A stretch of 64,000 nucleotides of DNA, from NCBI GenBank assembly GCA_947172415.1, contig OX359198.1, positions 1,333,401-1,397,400 on the forward strand, in the 5' to 3' direction. A program made the translations under genes and the position numbers. Positions 25,901-36,948 of the stretch are shown one piece after another. The notes below the pieces were generated by a model. The model did no database searches. It saw nothing but the letters and a program-made list of their open reading frames with translations, and was not told the DNA's origin. Position 1 is the first letter of the stretch. Each line of letters begins with the position of its first letter. Origin of the DNA: Chondrosia reniformis. Its lineage: Eukaryota; Porifera; Demospongiae; Chondrillida; Chondrillidae.

Positions 25901-28900
25901 GCTTGGTTTTGAAAATTATACAGAAATACTTTTAAACTCACATTCAAAGTTGATTGGACAATAGGCTCTTCTTTCATTATAGTTGACTCCAGACGGAAGT
26001 CATTTTCAGATTCTTCTTCAGGCATCTGCATTTGATAGGAAAAAACAGAGTTCTTCTCAAAATGATTCACAATGAAAATATAATTTGACTTTAATTACAT
26101 ATATGTGCTAAGTGAACTACATGGGTAATATCTGAACTACATGGGTGATACCTGAACTACATGGGTAATACCTGAACTACATGGGTGATACCTGAGCTAC
26201 ATGGGTGATACCTGAGCTACATGGGTGATACCTGAGCTACGTGGGTGATACCTGAGCTATATGGGTGATACCTGAGCTACATGGGTGATACCTGAGCTAC
26301 GTGGGTGATACCTGAGCTATGTGGGTGATACCTGAGCTACATGGGTGATACCTGAGCTACATGGGTGATACCTGAGCTACAAGGGTGATACCTCAGCTAC
26401 ATGGGTGATACCTCAGCTACATGGGTGATACCTCAGCTACATGGGTGATACCTGAGCTACATGGGTGATACCTGAGCTACAAGGGTGATACCTGAGCTAC
26501 ATGGGTGATACCTCAGCTACATGGGTGATACCTGAGCTATTTCAGTGCCATGTATGTACATATATATACTTATATACAGGCACTATTCTATTCACTACTT
26601 ACATTTGTGGTTGGTGTCACAGCTTGACTTTTCCAAAATGTTTTCTTGAAACTCTAAAAATGATTAACATAATATAAAGGAATCTTAATACATTAAAAAC
26701 TGATTCAAAAATAAACATATGTATATGAATATCTCCTATATACGTAAATGTATATGAATATAGTTAAGCTCCTACATGTACAGTGGGGATTAAAAGTAAT
26801 GAACCATATAAACGCGTGCTACTCGCGTGCCCTTCGAGTACTCGTACGAGTAAAATAATACTCGTAAATCGTTAATACCTTCGGCGCAATGATTATATTA
26901 TATAGCGCACATACATTTTGGTGTGAAATTTAAGATTGCAAGCTTCAGAATGCCGAGAAAAGCGAAGGAAATCTCTGTACAGTGGCTGGAATCGAAAGAT
27001 CGCGGCAAGATACATTGAATTAACGTCAAACATATCGTTGGCGACTTATCCAAGATCGATATTGGAATGGAAATCGTTGTAAGACTAAACACCCGACGCT
27101 ATCATGCATCGGTGGTCGATTTAATGGATTGGGATCCTCCTAAAAAGGCTACACAGAAGAGAAACAAAGGCCAAGAAAACCTAAGGAAGACGAAGAAAAA
27201 AACACAGAAGAAATCACTTTGGTTAGGTAATGGATCACCATCTGTAGAAGGTGGGAAGATGGGAGAGGACAAAATAAACTTTCAAGACATCCGTGAGTTA
27301 GACGACAGCATTGATGAAGGGACCTTGCCTCTGCAGGATGTCACCAACAGACAATCTACAAATTCAAAGAATTCTGAATCACCTTTTGCGGAAATTCTAT
27401 CACCCAACCCTTCTCCATTGGCAGTACTCTCACCAAGCCCCCCAACTAATCCACCCACGAAGCAACGACCTAACCCTCCCCCTCCCACATTCCAGTCACC
27501 CTACCCTCCCCCTCCCACAATTCAGCCACACCCTTCCCCTTCCACATTCCAGTCACCCTACCCTCCCCCTCCCACAATTCAGCCACACCCTCCCCCTCCC
27601 AACTTCCAGTCACCCTACCCTTCCCCTCCCACAATTCAGCCACAGCCTTCCCCTCCCACAATCCAGTCACCCTACCCTCCCCCTCCCACAATTCAGCTAC
27701 AGCCTTCCCCTCCCACATTCCAGTCACCCTACCCTCCCCCTCCCATATTCCAGTCACCCTACCCTCCCACATTCCAGTCACCATATCCTCCCCCTCCCAC
27801 TTTCCAGTCATCACATTTCCCCTACCATACAAAGCCTTCTATCTATGCAAGTCATTCCCATGCTAGCACTCCCAAAAATCACCACTATGAGTACACAGAA
27901 GAAGAGTCCAACAGTGATCATGACTGGATAGACTTTGAAGCAGTCTTTGAGAACTATGATCTTGGACCTCCTTTGAAGTTTTCCAAGAAGACTATTGATG
28001 ATTGCTACCAAAGAGCAAGTTCCCGCTCCAACTTTGCGGTTCAATTAGTACGAGAAGGATGCTCAAAGATGGAAAGAAAAATGTCGAACTGCACAGGGGG
28101 CCATCACTATGGCAAAAGGAAACTGTCACCCACTCGAATGGAAGCAGTGAAAGATGCTGTCTTTTCAATTTATCCCATTAGACCTGGTGACAGCAAGGCA
28201 GATCAATGGCGAACATACGAAATAGCGATTGACAGCAGCTGTCGTTAATTAAACTGTTCTAAGAAAGTAATATCTAAAGCTGGATATAATTTTTAATTTG
28301 ATTTTCAAGTACTATTAACTTATCTATTATTACTACATGTATTATATTTATATAGCAGAGACAACTAAATTATTTTAAAGCTATATTATTATAATATTCT
28401 TTTTATTCTTATTTTTAAGAGAGCAAGTCTTTTACAATATTGAGAAAATTATAGTTTTAGTAAAAAATCATGCTCCTGTGATTCCCCCTTCTTCCAGTAT
28501 GATCTTGGGAAGCACGACATGTGTATGTTCTATGTACTTAATGCACTTGTCAACAGTCATTCTCTCAGCCCAAAACATTTTGATACCATCCACCAGTTCT
28601 TGCTTGATCATGGGCTTAACATGTCTCACAATAAAATATTTTAGCTCCCTCCATACCCTTTCTATAGGGTTAATATCAGCACTACTGGCTGGAGTGGGCC
28701 ACCAGTTAATCCCTTTCTCTCTGTAAAATTCTTTTGCTACTCTACTTGTGTGCTTCGGGTCGTTGTCTTGCATAAACCGGTAATTTCCACTTTGAAACTT
28801 GTTCTCTAAAAAGGGGAGTAGAATATCTTCAACAATTTTATGTACAAAGGGCCATCCAAAATTTGGTCAAAAATGCATATGTTCGTAGCTCCCATCTTTG

Positions 28901-31900
28901 AGATGCCAGCCCACACATGGACTTTCAGGGCATGCTTGGGCTTTGCTTTTAGCAACCTCTCTTTTCCCATCTTCACTCTCATAGTCTGGTTGTGCCGGCA
29001 TAGTTGAACTGATGATTCATCTGTCCATACGTTTAACATTTTCAAATTCATCTGTTGTATCAAGGCACATCTTGGTAAATTCTATACGTTTTAACTTGTT
29101 CCTGTCTGATATCATTGGGCCAAATCTTGTCCTCACAACTGTCCATTTCAGCACCAAACGCAGGTATCTCTTTATGGTTGGTATGGAAAGCTGAACACTG
29201 AATTTCCTTGCCAATGATCGCTCCAGGTTCAGCTGAGGTTGTCTCATTGTCCTTTTCTAGCTCTGCCTCCATAAATTCTGCCATCTCGGCTGTGACTTTC
29301 GAAGGTCTACCGCTGCGATATTGATCATCAAGGCCGCAATGTTGCCAACGAAATATCCATTTATGTACAGTCGCTCGAGTTGTCACTCTTCCTTCCGAAT
29401 GCAAAATCGTCACAATAGACGATATACTGTTTCCTTCTTCCCATAGACGAATGATTCTCTCTCTCAAATACCGTGACAAGCGAGTTGGCATGATTTGAAT
29501 TGCTTTCAAAAATAAGTAGACACTCAAACTGACTCTAAAGTGTAATTCAACGTGCCTACTAACGCATTATAGGTGTGTAGAGAGATCGTGTATATTACAA
29601 TCGCTCGAGTCAGCCTCAGCAAAAGAATCGTTCGTCTTTGGCAAGAAAGGAACAATATATTGTGATGATTTTGCGTTTCAAAGGAAGAGCTCAAATACCG
29701 TGACAAGCGATTTGAATTGCTTTCAAAAATAAGTAAACGCCTAAGAATTAACTAGAGGCAGACGAATTTCATTGAAATTAGCACCTTCAATGTTTTACTC
29801 GTGCGAGTACATTCGAGTACTCTCGTGTAAACGCGTGTTACATGGCTTATTACTTTTAATCCCTACTGTATATACGTAAATGGATCAAATCAAACAGTAC
29901 TTAATATATTTTTATATATATATAATTTCAAATACTCTGAATTATCTGTATTTTCTGTATTAGCTCACTTCTGATGCACGCTCTTCAGGAGTTCTACCCT
30001 CAAGATCTTTCTTGTTCACATCAGCATTATGCTGAATCTACATTGATATTTGAATATGAAGTCAGTACTGGTTTAGGTATGTCCGTGCCTGGTATTTTTA
30101 ATGATATTCACCACATGGTATGTATGTTTAATACTATTCATGACAAGGAACACATGTGACATAATAATATAATCACAGAACATACGCACTCTATATAATA
30201 CTGTATATTAGTAGAACATACGTACAGTATATAGAGTGCATATGATATAAACTATACAATTCAATTATCATAGTTTGGCATTTAAAGACATTCATTAATA
30301 TAACAGACTCTAATGCATAGTGAATATAGAAGGATCTAGCAAGAATTCCACTGCAAAAATCTTGTAATACAGTATTAATTCATTGGTTGTCACACTACAC
30401 ACTGAAACCAGCCATTTGTCATAACAATGCAAACACAACAACAATAACATGTGCCCACAGATATTTTGAAGAGACTAGCACTTTTATGACATGTACTCTA
30501 TATGAACATAATTAAAGATACCTCAATTACAAAGTTTGGTAAATATTTGGTGTAAAAGGATCAATCATAAACTTAAGAAAAACAAAAACTAGTAATCCAA
30601 TGTTTGAAACACATTGCTTACTAGTAATTCACATGTCTCAGCATCTCCTCTCGCAGCTGCCTTATGTAATGGAGTGCGTCCATCACTATCCACAGGATCT
30701 ACTTGACTGCCATGTTCTAACAATACTTTGGTAACTTGCACCTATTCAAAGATTAAAGAATACACTAATACAATACAGCATTTACATCAAAACTGATTGA
30801 ATGTAGTAGTTATATCTTGCAAATTGTGAAGAAATATGGCAATCAAGGTGATTGACTATTAACACTGACAAGGCAGTATACATTAAAAAGAATTACAATA
30901 AAGAGATTCTAGCTAAAGTAGTCAGAAAATGTCACATTGTTTTACTTTATATGGTATATCAACTGTACATAGATAGAATAAAAAGCACAAATTACATAAA
31001 ACACTTACAGTTTTAGCATATTGAAGTGGTATCTTATTCTCATTGTCCTTCTTGTTCACATCAGCTTTGTGTTTCAACTATTAAATCAATATACACATAA
31101 ACAACAATAACAAAACCTTACAAAACAAACATTCATACAATACTACACTTACCAGTAGTTGACATGTCACAGCATCTCCTCTCTCAGCTGCCTTATGTAA
31201 TGGAGTTTGTCCGTAACTATCAACAGGATCTACTTGACTGCCATGTTCTAACAATACGTTGGTAACCTGCACCTATTTAAAGATTAAAGAATACACTAAT
31301 ACAATACAGCATTGCATCAAAACTGATTGAATGTAGTAGTTATATCTTGCAAATTGTGAAAAAAACATGGCAATCAAGGTGATTGGCTATTAACACTGAA
31401 AATACATTAAAATGGATTACGTACAATAAAGAGATTCTAGCTAAAGAAGTCAGAAAATGTCACATTGTTCCATATTATATGGTACATATATCAACTGTGT
31501 AAAGAATAGAAAGGACTAATTACATAAAACACTTACAGATTTAGCATATTGAAGTGGTATCTTATTCTCATTGTCCTTCTTGTTCACATCAGCTTTATGT
31601 ATCAGCTATGAAATCAATATACACATAAACAACAATAACAAAACCTTACAAAACAAACATTCATACAATACTACATTTACCAGTAGTTGACATGTCTCGG
31701 CATCTCCTCTCACAGCTGCCTTATGTAAAGGAGTTTGTCCATCACTATCCACAGGATCTACCTGACTGCCATGTTTTAACAATACTTTGGTAACTTGCAC
31801 CTATATGAAGAATACACTGATACAATACAGCATTGCATCAAAACTCATTTTTGAATGTAGTAGTTATATAAGGTTGTGAAGAAACATGGTAATCAAGGTG

Positions 31901-34667
31901 ATTGGTTATTAACACTGACAAGGTAGTGTACATTAACCCTTTATGCGCGAGTGACGCATATTTGCGTCAATTAATTAGGTATCTTCAATAGCGAGTGCCG
32001 CATATTTGCGTCAAAGATACCATGGACGTTTTGTAGTAAGATTTACAGAGCTACATAACACTGCTGCAGTCGAAATTTTGGCGATACAAAGACTAAAGAC
32101 GGTGGTTTATTTGTGCGCCTTATTCTGCTTGCCACGCTTCACTTGACGGTTTGGTAAACAATTTGTTTGAGGCTACGACGCTTCTCCAATGTTCTAGGGC
32201 TTTGAAAAGACTACATAAAGATATACCGTTACTAAAGGATAACCAGGGCTCTTCCTGACCGAATTTGCTTCCGTAGATAGTCAGAGAAAGCTTCTTACCC
32301 GAAGGAACTTAGAAAACATAGCCGTGCTTACTTTCTTCACTAAAAGAGGTAATATCTCGAAAATTAGAGCATCTTAGAAGCCAATAGAGCAACAAAATAT
32401 GGCTAAAAATCGGCATCAAAGTTTTACTGTCATAGAGTTGCCACATTCCTATCGAGGTGACAAATTTTAATTCCTGCCTCATGGTGTCCTCGTGACAATT
32501 AAATATCGCTTCAGGCGATTATTACGCCCACGTAATTATCTCGCGCATAAAGGGTTAAAATGGATTACAATAAAGAGATTCTAGCTAAAGTAGTCAGAAA
32601 ATGTCACATTGTTTTGCATTATATGGTATATCAACTGTACATATATAGAATAAAAAGCACAAATTACATAAAACACTTACAGTTTTAGCATATTGAAGTG
32701 GTATCTTATTCTCATGGTCATTCTTGTTCACATCAGCTTTGTGTTTCAACTATTAAATCAATATACACATAAACAACAATAACAAAACCTTACAAAACAA
32801 ACATTCATACAATACTACACTTACCAGTAGTTGACATGTCACAGCATCTCCTCTCTCAGCTGCCTTATGTAATGGAGTTTGTCTGTAACTATCCACAAGA
32901 TCTACGTGACTGCCATGTTCTAACAATACTTTGGTAACTCCCACCTATATAAAGATTAAAGAATACACTAATACAATGCAGCATTGCATCAAAACTGATT
33001 GAATGTAGTAGTTATATCTTGCAAATTGTGAAAAAAACATGGCAATCAAGGTGATTGGCTATTAACACTGAAAATACATTAAAATGGATTACGTACAATA
33101 AAGAGATTCTAGCTAAAGAAGTCAGAAAATGTCACATTGTTCCACATTATATGGTATATCAACTGTGTAAAGAATAGAAAGGACTAATTACATAAAACAC
33201 TTACAGTTACAGCATACTGAAGTGGTATCTTATTCCTCTTGTCCTTCTTGTTCACATCAGCTTTATGTTTCAACTATTAAATCAATATACACATAAACAA
33301 CAATAACAAAACCTTACAACACAAACATTCATACAATACTACACTTACCAGTAGTTGACATGCCTCAGCATCTCCTCTCTTAACTGCCCAATGTAATGGA
33401 GTTTGTCCATAACTATCAACAGGATCTACTTGACTGCCATGTTCTAACAATACGTTGGTAACCTGCACCTATTTAAAGATTAAAGAATACACTAACGCAA
33501 TACAGCATTGCATCAAAACTGATTGAATGTATAATAGTTATATCTTGCAAATTGTGAAAAACATGGCAATCAAGGTAATTGGCTATTAACACTGAAAATA
33601 CATTAAAATGGATTACGTACAATAAAGAGATTCTAGCTAAAAATCAGAAAATGTCACATTGTTCCATATTATATGGTATATCAACTGTACATAGAATGGA
33701 AAGCACTAATTACATAAAACACTTACGGTTTCAGCATATTGAAGTGGTATCTTATTCTTCTTGTCCTTCTTGTTCACATCAGCTTTATGTTTCAGCTATT
33801 AAATCAATATACACATAAACAACAATAACAAAACCTTACAAAACAAACATTCACACAATACTACACTTACCAGTAGTTGACATGCCTCAGCATCTCCTCT
33901 CTTAACTGCCCAATGTAATGGAGTTTGTCCAAACAAATCCACAGGATCTACTTGACTGCCATGTTCTAACAATACTTTGGTAACTTCCCCCTGTAGACAA
34001 TGTGTATTTGAACATATAAATGTACATGACATTCAAAATAAAAGGTTTACAACATAAGAAATTGATCTAGCTTGTTCCACTGCTTTTAGAAACAAACTGC
34101 TCTTATAAACACATGAATACAGTCCACTAATAAAACTGGTAATGTCAATAGAAGATCAAACAATCAGTTCTCACTTTAGCATAATGTAATGGTACTCTAT
34201 GATCATTATCCTTTACATGTACATCAGCACCCAACTCGAGGAGGTAGAGAACAATATCTAGGTGATTGTGTTGAACAGCTACATGAAGCGGAGTGCTGCT
34301 AGTTGCATGTATTACACTGTTTACATTGCTCTTGTAAATAAGTTCTTGAATCTGAGAAAGAAATGTAATTAGGCAGGTTTACAAAAGATGTCAGAAAGAA
34401 GAAGTGAGTAAGCAGTAACAGTATAGACATTCGTAACTACAAAAGGGAATTCTATTGCATACAAACCATAAGCTTGTCTCCATTCTTAATGCAATCAAAA
34501 GTCTCATTCTCCCTTTTCATTGAATAATTTAGTCCTTTTGAAGTTTTTCTTACTAGTTCCGATGAATCAGGTAGGTTTGGAGAAGTAGATCGTTCTTGGG
34601 CTGTGGTTGAATTAGTCGCACTTGAATGAGAGGATTTTGGATCAGTTGAGCTTGATTTATTTTCCAT
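22664..34667 (-). CDS. ANK-ROCO copy B: complete ankyrin-Roc-COR-CARD gene
   Basis: Exons right to left: 34667-34467 (starts MENKSSS; Gly2 of the myristoylation motif of copies A and D is Glu), ankyrin 34351-34176, six alpha exons (33992, 33468, 32944, 31800, 31272, 30741) with their beta exons, last short ankyrin exon about 30034-29972, 26653-26603 (SFKKTFWKSQ), 26025-25942 (acidic, MKEEP), GTPase 25451-23168, CARD-like 22980-22664. Donors and acceptors are GT/AG and phases agree. The layout equals the DAPK1 C-terminal half: ankyrin, Roc, COR, death fold, with no kinase. Introns carry a 3.1-kb transposon, a piggyBac-like MITE and a 20-bp satellite. The gene converges on CAR-like copy 1, the stop codons being 79 bp apart. 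Function is inferred: GTP-controlled scaffold in cell-death or immune signalling. Confidence 0.85.
23168..25451 (-). CDS. Roc-COR GTPase exon, copy B
   Basis: 2284-bp open exon. Order in the protein: short lead (NPTWIEDYKKAID), P-loop GSPEVGKSSL, then about 160 residues including a Ser/Pro/acidic tract (TPSSPPDEDPEVEAISS) before DSGGQPSFQD (G3), a hydrophobic strand, VGTFKDKLF (G4-like, Roc-type), then COR-like sequence (WFLLYVI, EFCIQSSYLDHEDADRQFEG, LTLFHMLGFYAFF) and a C-terminal part with CRCDSTKPAHLALVEEG and CLVCQLEKRR. In ordinary Roc domains G1 and G3 lie about 45-50 residues apart, so the insert is unusual. The exon opens after the CAG at 25454-25452; the upstream in-frame methionine lies in intron sequence. 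Confidence 0.85.
25600..25790 (+). repeat. LINE relic in copy B intron
   Basis: Shortened form of the relic at 55090-55450; keeps the basic tail (GRLEGKRPRGRK-like) with frame damage. The intron here is about 1.6 kb shorter than in copies A and C. Confidence 0.4.
26105..26545. repeat. 20-bp minisatellite (CTACATGGGTGATACCTGAG)
   Basis: About 22 copies in the intron between the 17-residue exon and the acidic exon of copy B. The same repeat has about 28 copies at 55755-56325 (copy C), three at 43090-43165 (copy D) and two at 4025-4070 (copy A). Confidence 0.92.
27067..28248 (+). CDS. Proline-rich BEN-domain-like protein carried by the transposon
   Basis: 393 residues, uninterrupted. Residues about 15-60 are very basic (KKATQKRNKGQENLRKTKKK). 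About 115-250 is a proline repeat of PPPPTFQSPYP/PPPPTIQPHP type, about ten units. About 285-310 is acidic (EYTEEESNSDHDWIDF). The last about 75 residues (FAVQLVREGCSKMERKM, KRKLSPTRMEAVKDAVF, WRTYEIAIDSSCR) fit the BEN domain pattern, a DNA- or chromatin-binding fold, including the LxPxRxxAI-like helix and final Arg. The deleted relative at 5878 suggests translation once began upstream at MPRKAK (26950); small indels here break that frame, so the start at 27067 is the first usable Met but may not be original. Function in transposition or silencing is unknown. Confidence 0.6.
   Translation: MEIVVRLNTRRYHASVVDLMDWDPPKKATQKRNKGQENLRKTKKKTQKKSLWLGNGSPSVEGGKMGEDKINFQDIRELDDSIDEGTLPLQDVTNRQSTNSKNSESPFAEILSPNPSPLAVLSPSPPTNPPTKQRPNPPPPTFQSPYPPPPTIQPHPSPSTFQSPYPPPPTIQPHPPPPNFQSPYPSPPTIQPQPSPPTIQSPYPPPPTIQLQPSPPTFQSPYPPPPIFQSPYPPTFQSPYPPPPTFQSSHFPYHTKPSIYASHSHASTPKNHHYEYTEEESNSDHDWIDFEAVFENYDLGPPLKFSKKTIDDCYQRASSRSNFAVQLVREGCSKMERKMSNCTGGHHYGKRKLSPTRMEAVKDAVFSIYPIRPGDSKADQWRTYEIAIDSSCR
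28468..29527 (-). pseudogene. Tc1/mariner-type DDE transposase, frameshifted
   Basis: Pieces in different minus frames: 29527-29060 with a helix-turn-helix start (LRERIIRLWEEGNSISSI, then ATVHKWIFRW, GRPSK); 29247-29017 continuing the second helix-turn-helix; 29063-28806 with the first catalytic Asp context (VWTDESSVQL) and WAGISKMGA; 28773-28468 with NDPKHTSR and NWWPTPASSADINPIERVW, the second Asp and the third acidic residue. At least three frame changes separate them, so this copy should not make an active enzyme. Element mobility would need another source. Confidence 0.85.
30627..34351 (-). CDS. Ankyrin exon array of copy B (6 repeating units)
   Basis: First ankyrin exon 34351-34176 (TPLHVAVQHNHLDIVLYLLE), then alpha exons at 33992, 33468, 32944, 31800, 31272 and 30741 (120 bp each) with beta exons near 33796, 33270, 32750, 31604 and 31079; the last alpha is followed by the variant beta exon near 30034. 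Sequence differences among units concentrate in the short loop after GSQVDPVD (LFG, SYG, SDG, SYR), the exposed beta-turn of ankyrin repeats. Confidence 0.85.
31937..32554. mobile_element. piggyBac-like MITE
   Basis: 618 bp with perfect 15-bp inverted ends CCCTTTATGCGCGAG / CTCGCGCATAAAGGG and TTAA on both sides (31933-31936, 32555-32558). Other ankyrin units read ACATTAAAATGG without interruption at this point, giving the empty site. No coding capacity seen. A second CGCATATTTGCGTCAA motif is repeated inside the left end. Confidence 0.88.
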
Positions 34668-34943
34668 TGCTATTATATCTGCACAAAATCAACAGATCCT
34701 ATATATATCATTTAGAGAATTTAGAGAAAATATAGGATTAACAGATCTTATATTTTCTGCAAATGATACAGTACCAACCTTGACACACCTATGTAGCTAC
34801 TATATGCCATAGCGCCATTTTATCTAGGTCTGGGCATTAACGTATTACATAGGTATTTTCTAGGGAACTACGAAAGGTCATGTCAATTCTATTTGAGATT
34901 AGAAACTTGATGACCTGAGATCTGATGACCTTTTCTCTTTCAG
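34668..34943. promoter_or_regulatory. Divergent promoter B
   Basis: 276 bp between ANK-ROCO copy B ATG and the isolated CAR-like first exon. Keeps CGCCATTTTAT (34813-34823) and a TAGGTATTTTC block. Also holds a local inverted repeat around 34725-34765 (AGAAAATATA.GATTAACAGATC...TATATTTTCT) not seen in the other gaps. Confidence 0.5.
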
Positions 34944-35037
34944 GAACGTCTCATCTTGTGAGGTGTTGAACATTACAGTAGATAACAGAACAGAGTCTAG
35001 TTATGTAAAGAGATGTTGCAATGTGGAGTCAACTGGA
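34944..35037 (+). pseudogene. Orphan CAR-like first exon
   Basis: 94-bp exon homologous to 10120-10213, 45744-45837 and 62213-62306 (VSSCEVLNITVDN, YVKRCCNVESTG), with acceptor TTTCAG and donor GTAAGT. No later CAR-like exon follows on the plus strand before the next module, so it is stranded by a deletion or rearrangement near 35.1 kb. Confidence 0.65.
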
Positions 35038-35147
35038 GTAAGTACATGTCTCCTTGCACTTCAGTACCTTATGTGGTACAGTGAAAAATATAACAATGAG
35101 ATCTTAAGTAATAGAGTAAGGATTCCTTCTAACTGTGTTGAATTTAT

Positions 35148-35345
35148 CTTTTGAAAGGATTATCTTTCGACTTCTAGAGTGTCTAAATAAGTGGGAACGA
35201 TGTCTATAAAAGCAGACACCTGCAGACAAACAGCAGTCACTGAAGAAGACCCTCAGGGTTGAAACGTTTGACAGCAAGAGAAGCAAGAAAAACTGAGCCT
35301 TTAGACGCTCTAAAAGTCAAAAGATGACTCTAAGACTTTCAAAAG
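35148..35345. mobile_element. 198-bp MITE with TIRs of about 40 bp
   Basis: Ends CTTTTGAAAG ... CTTTCAAAAG with inverted similarity continuing to TAGAGTGTCTAAA / TTTAGACGCTCTA. The centre has CACTGAAGAAG, a CCCTCAGGG hairpin and TTGAAACG. Target duplication not clear. It lies where the plus-strand gene is broken. Confidence 0.6.
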
Positions 35346-35435
35346 AAAAGCTTAAGTACTTAAGCAGATCTGTTAAGCCTACATACGTACAGCTATGTAT
35401 ATAATACAGTCTATAGCAAAGGAATCATAATTTAC

Positions 35436-35568
35436 CTGATTGGTTAAAGCTAGGCCCAGTGATGTTAATTGTACTGTTGCTACTGTTTTCAGTAGTGCTT
35501 TGCTTTTCCTGCTTCTCTGCTTTCTTCATCCTGGGAGACTTCTGGAATTCTTCTTCTCTTAGGTTTTC
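35436..35568 (-). pseudogene. Second linker exon (duplicate of 40710-40905)
   Basis: Acceptor ATTCAG then ENLREEEFQKSPRMKK and an end STINITGPSFNQS, matching the end of the 40.7-kb exon (STVNIIMPSFNQS) and sharing its donor GTAAAT in phase 1. It lies after the stop of copy D and has no recognised following exon, so it looks like part of another, truncated, copy-D-type gene. Confidence 0.5.
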
Positions 35569-36307
35569 CTGAATAAAAGTAACTAAATTGTTATATGCTT
35601 GCATATTCATTGATTGATGATGAACATTGACCTAACTATGTCTATATATATAGCCTTCACCCACAGGAAATGGCTTGTTTATTGCAGCCATCTTGAAATA
35701 CCTAGATATAATTGGGAGATATGCTTTAGATTGAGGCATCCTAATTGTAGATCAGAGACAGAGAACTGGTGATTACAAATTAAAAGTCAGTAGTTCAACT
35801 TTCAATTCCCCTGCAATTCATTCTTGATGAATTACATGGTTGTCCCAAGTTGATTTCAGGATCTGAATACTGGTTGTAATATATAGAGCGTTTGCAGTCA
35901 CACTATCGATTTTATGGGTCGGCCATGCTGGAGGACAACCTAGTGTAATAACATATCAGTTTTGAGTGTTGTGATCATGCCTTAGAGCTGGTTTTGCATC
36001 GCGAACATTCGAAATTAATGATGAGTGCATGAGGCTAAGAGCGGTTTACTGTGGAATGTCTGTTCATAAGAAGAAAGTTTATCTGCCAAAAATAATCGAC
36101 TACGTAACTAACTTACACATGGACCTCAGTGCAAAAACTTAATAATAATACCTCAGCTATATAGCATGTTAGCAACCTAAAGAGCAGATAATGTTAGTAT
36201 GTTCTATACAGCATATAATTTTTGTTATTAGTCAAAAGGAGGAGCAATTCAAGGCAGAAAGTTTACAACATGTCAAATTTTAGTTAGAAGATTTAACAAT
36301 AACACTT

Positions 36308-36948
36308 TTATTTCACGATTGCTAACAGCTGTACCTCAATTCCTCCATCTTGTAGAAGTTTCTCTTTAATAGTAGTGGCCGCTGCTTCTGAAGTTATGTA
36401 CCAGCAGGTGGTCACACAACCCTTGTAGGCATGGGAGAAGGTTAAGACATCAGCTGGTATTCCAAAATGTTTCATGAGATGCTCCTTGTGTTTGAGGAGA
36501 ACTTCCAAAGTGACATTTGTGTGATCTCTTTCTTCCTTCAGCTTTATCCACATTCCTTCAGTATTCACTGGGGCTTCTTTGGCTACTTTGAGCCTTGTTT
36601 TCACATTATCTCTCAGCATCTTTTTGTAATCATTAAATATCAGGCTAGCTTTCTCACAAGGGCCTCCATCAAGTAGATCGTTAAGGAGGCCAATGTCAAA
36701 CCATGACCAAAAGCGTTGGTCAGTGATAAGTTGAAACAAGCCACCAACTGTTTTAGTTGCTTCAGCTCCTGGGATCAAGGGCTTATCATCTTTAGTCAAG
36801 AGCTTTGCCCTACGTAGGAATCGCAAGCTCTTACCATCCTCCTCAATAGCATCTTCAATGTTATCCAGTGTCTTAGTAAATTCCTTGCTTAAGGAAGCTA
36901 TTTCAACCTGATATTTTGGGCTACTTACAGGAACTTCACAACATTGAT
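36308..36948 (-). CDS. C-terminal exon of copy D, unrecognised helical domain
   Basis: About 213 residues: coiled helices (EIASLSKEFTKTLDNIEDAI), then FWSWFDIGLLNDLLDGG, a KKMLRDNVKTRLKVAKEAP stretch, HLMKHFGIPADVLTFSHAYK, GCVTTCWYITSEAAATTIKE and a short LQDGGIEVQLLAIVK end. No catalytic motif is seen. I have an impression of similar sequence in large sponge families beside death-fold or NACHT domains, but cannot verify it. Ends with a stop at 36308. Confidence 0.6.

Larger units (their letters stand above)
26781..29868. mobile_element. Tc1/mariner-like transposon with a second gene
   Basis: 3088 bp between TA dinucleotides (26779-26780 and 29869-29870). Left end CAGTGGGGATTAAAAGTAAT; right end is the inverse (ATTACTTTTAATCCCTACTG); inverted similarity continues inward through ACGCGTG and AGTACTCG-type blocks. 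It holds a broken DDE transposase on the minus strand and a 393-codon intact plus-strand reading frame (27067-28248), which converge. It sits in the intron of ANK-ROCO copy B between the last ankyrin exon and the 17-residue exon. A 570-bp deletion derivative lies at 5878-6447. Confidence 0.88.

Noticed and set aside
27282-27931. Long frames overlapping the proline-rich tract on both strands
   Set aside because: Shadows of the repetitive C/T-rich coding stretch in the 27067-28248 gene.
35230-35280. Hammerhead ribozyme in the 198-bp MITE (CTGAAGA, CCCTCAGGG hairpin, GAAAC)
   Set aside because: No matching stem I and no UH cleavage site in the right place after GAAAC.
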